Origin: Azoarcus sp.
Lineage (GTDB): Bacteria; Pseudomonadota; Gammaproteobacteria; Burkholderiales; Rhodocyclaceae
Reading direction: 5' to 3'
NCBI GenBank assembly: GCA_031285965.1
Contig: JAITVD010000031.1
Span: 1-35,330 of the forward strand
Length of the DNA stretch: 35,330 nt
Numbering within the stretch: position 1 is the first letter of the stretch; each line of letters starts with the position of its first letter. A model generated the notes under the pieces. It did no database searches. It was given only the letters and a program-made list of their open reading frames with translations, and was not told the origin of the DNA. Positions 30,015-35,330 of the stretch are shown piece by piece. The translations under genes and the position numbers were made by a program.

Positions 30015-30036
30015 GGCAGCCAAGGCTGCCTTTTTT
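30015..30036. terminator. Terminator after rpmE
   Basis: GGCAGC-CAAG-GCTGCC (30015-30030) is flanked by an A-run on the left and TTTTTT on the right. It is a strong terminator for rpmE and could also work on the minus strand. Confidence 0.9.
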
Positions 30037-30060
30037 CATATGCCTATTCAAGAGAGCCGC

Positions 30061-30555
30061 ATGCCCATCAACATTCTTCCCGCCGCGCCGGACGATATTC
30101 CCGCCATCGCCCGGCTTGCCAAAGCGGCATGGCTCGTCGCCTACGCCGAAATCATCTCGCCGGAGCAAATCGACTACATGCTGGCGCAGCGTTACGACCA
30201 CACGCGCCTGCGCGACGAAATCGAAGACCCGCAAAAATGGCTGCGCAAAGCGCATCTGGACGGCGCTCTCGCCGGATTTTCCGCCTGCGAGATTTGCAAA
30301 GGCGAATTCAAGCTCGACAAGCTCTACATCCACCCGGACATGCAGCACAAAGGCATCGGCGCGGCGCTGGTCGGCAACGCCGCCGCGCTCGCCCGCGAAC
30401 AGGGCTTTCCCACCATGATTCTGGCCGTCAACAAGCAAAACGAACAAGCCATCCGCGCCTACACGAAATACGGTTTTCGTGTGCGCGACAAAATTGTGAC
30501 CGACATTGGCAGCGGTTTCGTGATGGATGATTACATCATGGAAAAGAGGCTCTGA
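30061..30555 (+). CDS. GNAT-family N-acetyltransferase
   Basis: A 164-residue protein of the GNAT fold, which moves an acetyl group from acetyl-CoA to an amine of a protein or small molecule. The CoA-binding motif A is visible as LYIHPDMQHKGIGAALVGNA (the Q-x-x-G-x-G/A pattern). Motif B shows NKQNEQAIRAYTKYGFRV. The N-terminal INILPAAPDDIPAIARLAKA is the usual GNAT first strand and helix. I chose ATG 30061, seven codons after the first ATG of the frame (30040), because AGAGAG precedes it and 30040 sits directly on the rpmE terminator. Substrate unknown. Confidence 0.85.
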   Translation: MPINILPAAPDDIPAIARLAKAAWLVAYAEIISPEQIDYMLAQRYDHTRLRDEIEDPQKWLRKAHLDGALAGFSACEICKGEFKLDKLYIHPDMQHKGIGAALVGNAAALAREQGFPTMILAVNKQNEQAIRAYTKYGFRVRDKIVTDIGSGFVMDDYIMEKRL

Positions 30556-30642
30556 AGGCTGAACGAATAGATAGCATGTAGTCGCAATGCCGCCGATTTT
30601 CAGCCCTGTCAGGCAAAGCGCCAATTGTGTTTAATTAAGACT

Positions 30643-31000
30643 CTAGACCATCAGATAAAGCGTCTTGACCGAGCAGTCCATGATCCATTCGATGTAAACT
30701 GCATTGTCATGCTCGTAGATGCTGGAAACCGACTGCTTGAAGGCACTGTCCCAGACTGTTGGAACTTTCTCCCCGCGCCCTGCGTTCTTTCTCCACCACG
30801 CCGTAATACGGAAAATTCAGATTCACCGATTCGGGCTTCTCGAATCCGAGCAGACGAAAGTATTCCGTACTCGGCTCGGCAATGCCTTTCACGCCCTTGA
30901 ATGGCCAGAGAGCCATAACGATCATCAGCCCCCTGACCTGCCGACGAATTTTTCCATGAGGCGTTGGCAAGTAAATGGTGCCAGGATTTGTGCTTGACGC
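30643..31000 (-). pseudogene. Degenerate C-terminal fragment of a T6SS immunity-like membrane protein paralogue
   Basis: Reading leftward, this fragment shows MALWPFKGVKGIAEPSTEYF and RLLGFEKPESVNLNFPYYG. These are nearly the same words as in the gene at 31755-32571 (MILWPFKDLSGIASSSTEYF). At a G4 run (30771-30774) the frame must skip one base to continue as KVPTVWDSAFKQSVSSIYEH and end at the TAG 30643-30645. A second frame break seems to lie at a G5 run (30929-30933) just upstream of the homologous part. Sequence from 31000 to 31184 is open but unrecognised. The upstream half of the gene is missing, so this is a dead copy left by tandem duplication. Confidence 0.65.
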
Positions 31001-31277
31001 TTGCGTCAAGCAGCGGCGAAACCGTCTGCCAAGCTGATGTCCAGCCGTCGTAGTTAAACTCGACACGCTGACGCTTGTGCTTCTTGCCATACCGAGGCCA
31101 GCGTCTCCAGAACCGCGATATTAGGATGTCGCACATGCTGTGACCGCTATCGCCACAGCGAATGCAGCCCCCCCGAGTATTCATGATGCCAACAAGTGAA
31201 CCATGCGATCTGTTTCGATAATTCTTTCTTGGCTGATACGTAGTCGACGAAAATATTTTTCCATTTGGTTTGTATCA

Positions 31278-31679
31278 TCATTGGGTTCCATCCATTTCAG
31301 TTTCACAACTGATTCCAATGATGAAGTTGGCGTTGACTTCAGCTATATGGAGATCGAATCGAAGGCCGTCCCCGCTGCTGACAGTTTCAATAGGCGGGTT
31401 TTTTAAAACCGGGAAATCCCGTGTATATCGTTCTTCGTTAACAAATATACGATGCCCAAATATCATGACCCATAGGAAAACCCCCGCAAAGAGAACGGCT
31501 ATAGCAAGTCCGGCTCGCCATTCAATCAAACCGACACCAATAACCATGAGCACAGGCATAAATAAAATGGACTTAAACCAGTCATCAACGGACTTCCATG
31601 GCATGAAATGGGAAATGCACGTGAGAACTATAAGCACGAGACCTACTACGCGAACGTAGAATTGGAATTCAGAATCCAT
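31278..31679 (-). CDS. Small three-helix membrane protein in the T6SS effector/immunity region
   Basis: The product from ATG 31679 has 133 residues. Three hydrophobic segments are at about residues 6-26 (FYVRVVGLVLIVLTCISHFM), 35-53 (FKSILFMPVLMVIGVGLI) and 56-76 (AGLAIAVLFAGVFLWVMIFG). A polar tail contains YTRDFPVLKNPPIETVSSGD. I recognise no family. The start overlaps the stop of the 29-codon relic upstream (31669-31758), so it may be translated by coupling. Its place after an effector and an immunity-like gene suggests an additional immunity or accessory protein, but that is only inference from location. Confidence 0.6.
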   Translation of the reverse strand: MDSEFQFYVRVVGLVLIVLTCISHFMPWKSVDDWFKSILFMPVLMVIGVGLIEWRAGLAIAVLFAGVFLWVMIFGHRIFVNEERYTRDFPVLKNPPIETVSSGDGLRFDLHIAEVNANFIIGISCETEMDGTQ

Positions 31680-31758
31680 GATGCCTGACGTGGAGTGGTA
31701 CGGGTAGTTGCTTGCCTTCAATCAAAAAAGGTTGGTTGCCGTCATGGTCTTGGCTCAC
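31669..31758 (-). pseudogene. N-terminal relic of an immunity-like protein paralogue
   Basis: A GTG at 31758, with AGGAAG upstream and overlapping the preceding stop (GTGA), opens a 29-codon frame. It begins MSQDHDGNQPFLIEGK, matching the start of the neighbouring gene (GQDQNHDDSQPFLIEGK). It then loses homology and stops at 31669. It is the head of a second copy whose body is gone. It may still be translated and feed ribosomes into the ATG at 31679. Confidence 0.55.
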
Positions 31759-32571
31759 TTTTTCTTCCTGGCGCGCTTCGGGGAAATCAATCTGGCTTTT
31801 CCGGCCTTGGCGGCAGCCCTCACTGAAAACATGTCGCGGTATTGGTATTCGTCTATGTCCCACCACTCTTCGGGCGGCTCCCCGTCTTTGGCAAGCATCT
31901 CGGAGAAATACGGGAAATTCAGGTTCACCAGGCTGGGCTTCTCGAACCCGAGCAGGCGGAAGTATTCCGTGCTCGAGCTGGCAATGCCGCTCAGGTCCTT
32001 GAATGGCCAGAGGATCATGACCAGACAGCCCCCTCCCACCAATAAAAAAACTGGAAATCATCCCAAAACTCACCTTTTTCGCTAATAAACAAAAATAATA
32101 TGGAAAAAAGATGTTGTTCCACAGAAAAAAAGATAACCCTATTTTCACGTTCTCCCACATCTCCGCCCGCTTCCCATAGGGGTGGTTGATCCAGACCATC
32201 TCCCGTGCCTCGTCCATCGCCGCATGGACAACCAGCACGCCGTCGCGCCGCGACACCACGGCCTTGACATTCCCGCCTTCCGGCAGGTACTCCGCGCCCC
32301 CGAATTGCCCGCAAGCGGGTTCGTCGTTGATCAGGCACAGGAAGTTCTGCGTGTCCTCGCCGTCGTACATCGCCAGCATCGCCGAATTGGCCACCTGCCC
32401 GAACAGGTCGCCCACCGCCGCGCCCACGCCCGTAACCACGGACGAGCCCCTGTAATGCTTGTGAATTTTGGCCAGCAGGTTCTCCCGCCCCAGTTCCCAG
32501 TGCAGGTTCGTCAGCTTGCCCTCAATCAGAAAGGGCTGGCTGTCGTCATGGTTTTGATCCTGTCCCATCAT
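31755..32571 (-). pseudogene. Probable T6SS immunity (or accessory) membrane protein, frameshifted at a G-run
   Basis: The start ATG 32571 overlaps the effector's TGA (ATGA), so it is translationally coupled to it. The soluble N-terminal half shows QPFLIEGKLTNLHWELGREN, FGQVANSAMLAMYDGEDTQN and VWINHPYGKRAEM. Two hydrophobic segments follow (SFFLWNNIFFPYYFCLLA and the stretch around MISSFFIGG). At the G5 run 32029-32033 the frame breaks. Removing one G restores continuity to VMILWPFKDLSG, STEYFRLLGFEKPSLVNLNF and a basic tail ending at 31755, about 271 residues in all. I recall this family annotated as a putative T6SS effector. Its place directly after a VasX-like toxin and its membrane helices make cognate immunity at least as likely. 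The break may be real decay, phase variation or a sequencing error. Confidence 0.7.
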
Positions 32572-35330
32572 TCCTCCTCCCCGCCCGCGATGCCGACGGC
32601 CTGCGACGCCTTGTGCAATGCTTCGAGTTCCTTGTTTGCATCGGCGTAGTAGTTGCTTGTAGGCGCGTTAAAAATGTTTGTAAGCCGCTTGTTTTTGCGG
32701 AAGGTGCACCTCTCGCACCAGTTTTGCAGATCGTCGTCCTTGTAGTACAGGTAGCCGATTTCGGCAGCCGTCAGCAAAAGGCCCGCCAGGTTGAACCGCG
32801 CCACCCAGACGAGCAGGCGCACTCTGGCGGGAAGCCAGGCGACAATCTTCACGCCGGTTTCAAGAAGCGCCCGACGGCGCGCAGCTTGGGCGGCGAGTCC
32901 CTTGGCCATATTTTCCAACAGTGGCTTGGCATAGGAAAACGCGATGGCGGGGATAAGCAGTGTGCTACCGGCTCCGGCGAGAAGCCTAAACCCATAAATT
33001 ATCGCCAGTACTGCGTCAGTTTTTTCTTTATCTATTATTTCTTCTTTAAGCTTGATTACATCCAGAACCACCGCGCAGCTCCCCGCCAGCGAGGCCAGTG
33101 CGCCCGCGCCCAGCTTCAGCCCGCCGCGCCAGATGTCCGCGCCCTGGTCGATGGCGCGGATCGACTTATAGGGCTGGATTTCACGGATCGACTTGGTGGC
33201 CGAGTAGAAGGTGTCGGCCACGATGCCGCCGACGGCGAAAACCGAGCCGCCAATTTCGAACCACGCCCTAGCGTCATAGTCGCCCAGCTTGAGGCCGTTG
33301 CGGCTGAGCTTCTCGCCTAGGGCGATCATCTCGATGCAGCCGAGCAGCACGCCGACGCGCGCCTGGTGGTAGTTGTTGGTCGGCGGGTTTGAGTTGCCGG
33401 CGAGATACTTCAGCGCCGGCCTGACTTTGGCCTCGGCCTTGAGGCGCGCGTCGGCGACGAGCCTGCCCAGCGAGCCGTCGACTTTCCTGGCGACCTTGCC
33501 CGCCTTGCGCCCGACGAGTTCGAGGTTGCGCCCCGCGCTGCGCCCCTTGTACCCGTCGGCGAGCTTGTGCTCCGGGATTTTGAGCATGAGATCGTCGAAG
33601 GCGAGTTTCTCGGCAGTCTTGCCCAGCCGCGAATAGAGCAGCCCGCCAAGGCACGCGGTGAGCGCCTTGTCGAAGCCGCCGCCCAGCCCGGCGCGGAACA
33701 CCGTGCGGGTGATCTCGGAGACCTTGTGGTAGAGAACCACCTCGACGCCGTAGGTTTGCAGCGCGGCGCTGCCGGCGGCCTTGCCGACGAGGCGCCGGCA
33801 TTGGTGGATTGCACCCAGCGGCGGGAGAATTCTTCCTTGCCCTGGTTGCGCACCCATTCGTCGAAGGCGGAGTCGACGGACTTGAAGCCACTGACCAGCC
33901 CCTTGGTCATCTTCTGCATCTGCGCGGCGTCAATCTCCGAGGCAAGCCCGACCTCGCCGGCGGCGGCCCGGATCTCGGCGAATTCCCGCCGGGCCGAGGC
34001 GATGATATCTTCCTGGTTGAACATGAAGCCGCGCATGTAGAGGTTTTTGCGCTCTACGGAAGGAGCTTTGAGCCGCTCGGACCCGAACCATTTGATGTGG
34101 TCGGGCACACGCTCTTCGGCCAGCGCGAAGGCTTGCCGCGTGTGCTCATTGAGCTTGCTGCTGAAGGCTTCCATCTCCTGGGCATCGAGCCTTGAGGCGT
34201 ATTTCTCTCTCCATTTCTTAGGCCCTTCGGCCTTGGCTTCTTCTAGCGCACGTTTGAATTCTGCTTCCTGCAACCTCCGGTCTTTCTTGAATTTGGCTTC
34301 GACTTCCCTCTGATTGGCCATCATCATGGCTCCGCGCGTTTTGAAATCGTGATCCCAGGCCGCTTGACTGGCTTCGAGTTGCTTTCTCATGCCGTCGATG
34401 CGGCTTTGCGTGTCAAAAATAATGCCCTGCTCAAAGCCGACGCGTATTTCCTCGATGGCCTCAAATATTTCCATGCGCCGCTGGTTGCTGGCCCCGAATG
34501 CGTCGGTGGCGGCCAGGTAGCCCTGCAGGCTCTCCAGCGGGGCGTTGCGGAAGTCGTTGAGCGCCTGGGTGATGCCGATCGGGTCGTGGGCGACGACCGC
34601 GCCGTAGCCGTCGCGCTTCATCGTGTTGTACAGGCTGCCCAGCCGGCCGGCGTAGCGGCCCGCCGCGTCCGGCGGCGACCCGCCCGCGTAGGCGTCCAAC
34701 GTGGCGGGGATCATCTGCTGTTCCAGCAGCTTGCCCAGCGGCGCCGCGCGAGCCGCGCCTTCCTGGGCGAACAGCACGTACTCGGCAGCCGTCTTGAGCA
34801 CCTCATCCGCCAGCAGGGTATGTTCCTGTTCCGTGTCTTTTGCCAGCCAGCCGGCGGGGCTGAAGGGCTGCATCCTGCCCTGCCTGCCATAGGCGGCGGC
34901 GTTTTTCCTGTATTCCTCCAGCTTGGCGGCGGTCATGGCGCTCGGCGAGTACAGCAGCCAGGCGTTCTGGACCTCATCTGCCTGCGGGATGTCGATCATC
35001 GAGGCGTCGACGCCGCACACATCCCGCGCGCAATTGAACTCGGGCATGACCTGCGGCGGCGCGTTGTCCGACAGTTGGTACAGGAACGAGTCTTCGAGCA
35101 CGAGGTAGCTTTGCCAGTACTTGATTCCCTTGCGCTCGATCAGGTTGTAGAGGTAGCCGGGCGGGGCCAGCCGCACCGCGTATCTGGCCTGCCCGCCGAG
35201 CGAAAGGTCGGTGCCGGCCTCGCGGCCGGGGCCGACATCCGACGCGCCACGCCCGTGGGCGAAGAGCGCGATGCCCTCGCGGGCGGCCACGGACAAGCTG
35301 CCCTGCGCGGCCAGGTCGACGCCCCGCGCG
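32568..35330 (-). pseudogene. VasX-like (BTH_I2691-type) T6SS pore-forming effector, frameshifted and cut by the right edge
   Basis: The N-terminal part (35296 down to about 33800) has the VasX N-terminal region: LSLGGQARYAVRLAPPGYLY, ERKGIKYWQSYLVLEDSFLY, CARDVCGVDASMIDIPQADE and MQPFSPAGWLA. A long charged coiled coil follows (for example RLQEAEFKRALEEAKAEGP). Near 33790-33800 the frame breaks. A single missing base (GCCGGC then CGCCTC) would join NAG to RLVGKAAGSAALQTYGVEVV. The rest, to the stop at 32568, has about five hydrophobic segments (for example GSVFAVGGIVADTFY and LAIIYGFRLLAGAG), as expected for a pore-forming toxin delivered by VgrG. As sequenced, the N-terminal frame runs on to 33410. 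The first ~35 codons before the VasX region resemble a VgrG tail. The next gene overlaps by ATGA. Confidence 0.78.

Noticed and set aside
31185..31277. Gap between the degenerate paralogue and the three-helix gene
   Set aside because: I looked for promoters, small genes and repeats and found none I could support.

Overview
The window looks like a chromosomal segment of a GC-rich betaproteobacterium, probably near Rhodocyclales or Neisseriales. The evidence is the dnaA-dnaN-gyrB run with no recF between dnaN and gyrB, the priA-hemE pair, and the protein types (VasX-like type VI effector, DUF2628, UPF0149). Assignment below class level is a guess. Most genes are GC-rich. Several islands are clearly poorer in GC: the left edge, a restriction-modification cassette, and the area around IS remnants.

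Layout. Positions 1-432 hold an AT-rich partial gene of unknown function and a tiny ORF, both downstream of gyrB. Positions 442-5670 (minus strand) are gyrB, dnaN and dnaA, with a strong terminator between dnaN and gyrB. Positions 5900-8330 (plus) are a two-gene unit ending in a terminator: an AmpG-type MFS permease and a DUF2628 protein. The permease carries an inserted MlaC/Ttg2D-like phospholipid-binding domain in a loop predicted to be periplasmic; this is the most unusual thing I see. Positions 8352-9839 hold a Ca-binding-motif protein and a small DUF1640-like protein.

Positions 9875-15028 (minus) are a rearranged defence locus. A type ISP restriction enzyme has lost its middle, and an apparently intact, lower-GC type II restriction-modification pair sits in the gap. 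The C-terminal remnant is itself a chimera of two related ISP copies. Positions 15279-20243 (minus) encode a 1654-residue soluble hybrid histidine kinase with PAS and GAF sensor modules plus REC and HPt domains. Positions 20701-22153 (plus) are a SMUG1-type uracil-DNA glycosylase and a beta-carbonic anhydrase. Positions 22215-24118 hold an IS5-like transposase relic, a lipoprotein-like metallo-beta-lactamase-fold hydrolase and a DUF5329 protein. The last two lie between 14-bp inverted repeats that look like IS ends.

Positions 24530-28900 (minus) are priA, hemE and a UPF0149 gene; the priA-hemE gap holds a cluster of DnaA-box-like sites. TrmB-like (minus), rpmE and a GNAT acetyltransferase (plus) follow. 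From 30643 to the right edge (minus) is a decaying type VI secretion effector/immunity area. It has a large VasX-like pore-forming effector broken by a frameshift, a translationally coupled membrane protein (probable immunity) broken at a G-run, and two fragments of paralogues of that membrane protein.

Themes: replication start and restart (dnaA, dnaN, gyrB, priA), envelope lipid or muropeptide transport (MFS-MlaC fusion), and two fast-evolving conflict loci (restriction-modification and T6SS) showing repeated recombination and frameshifting.
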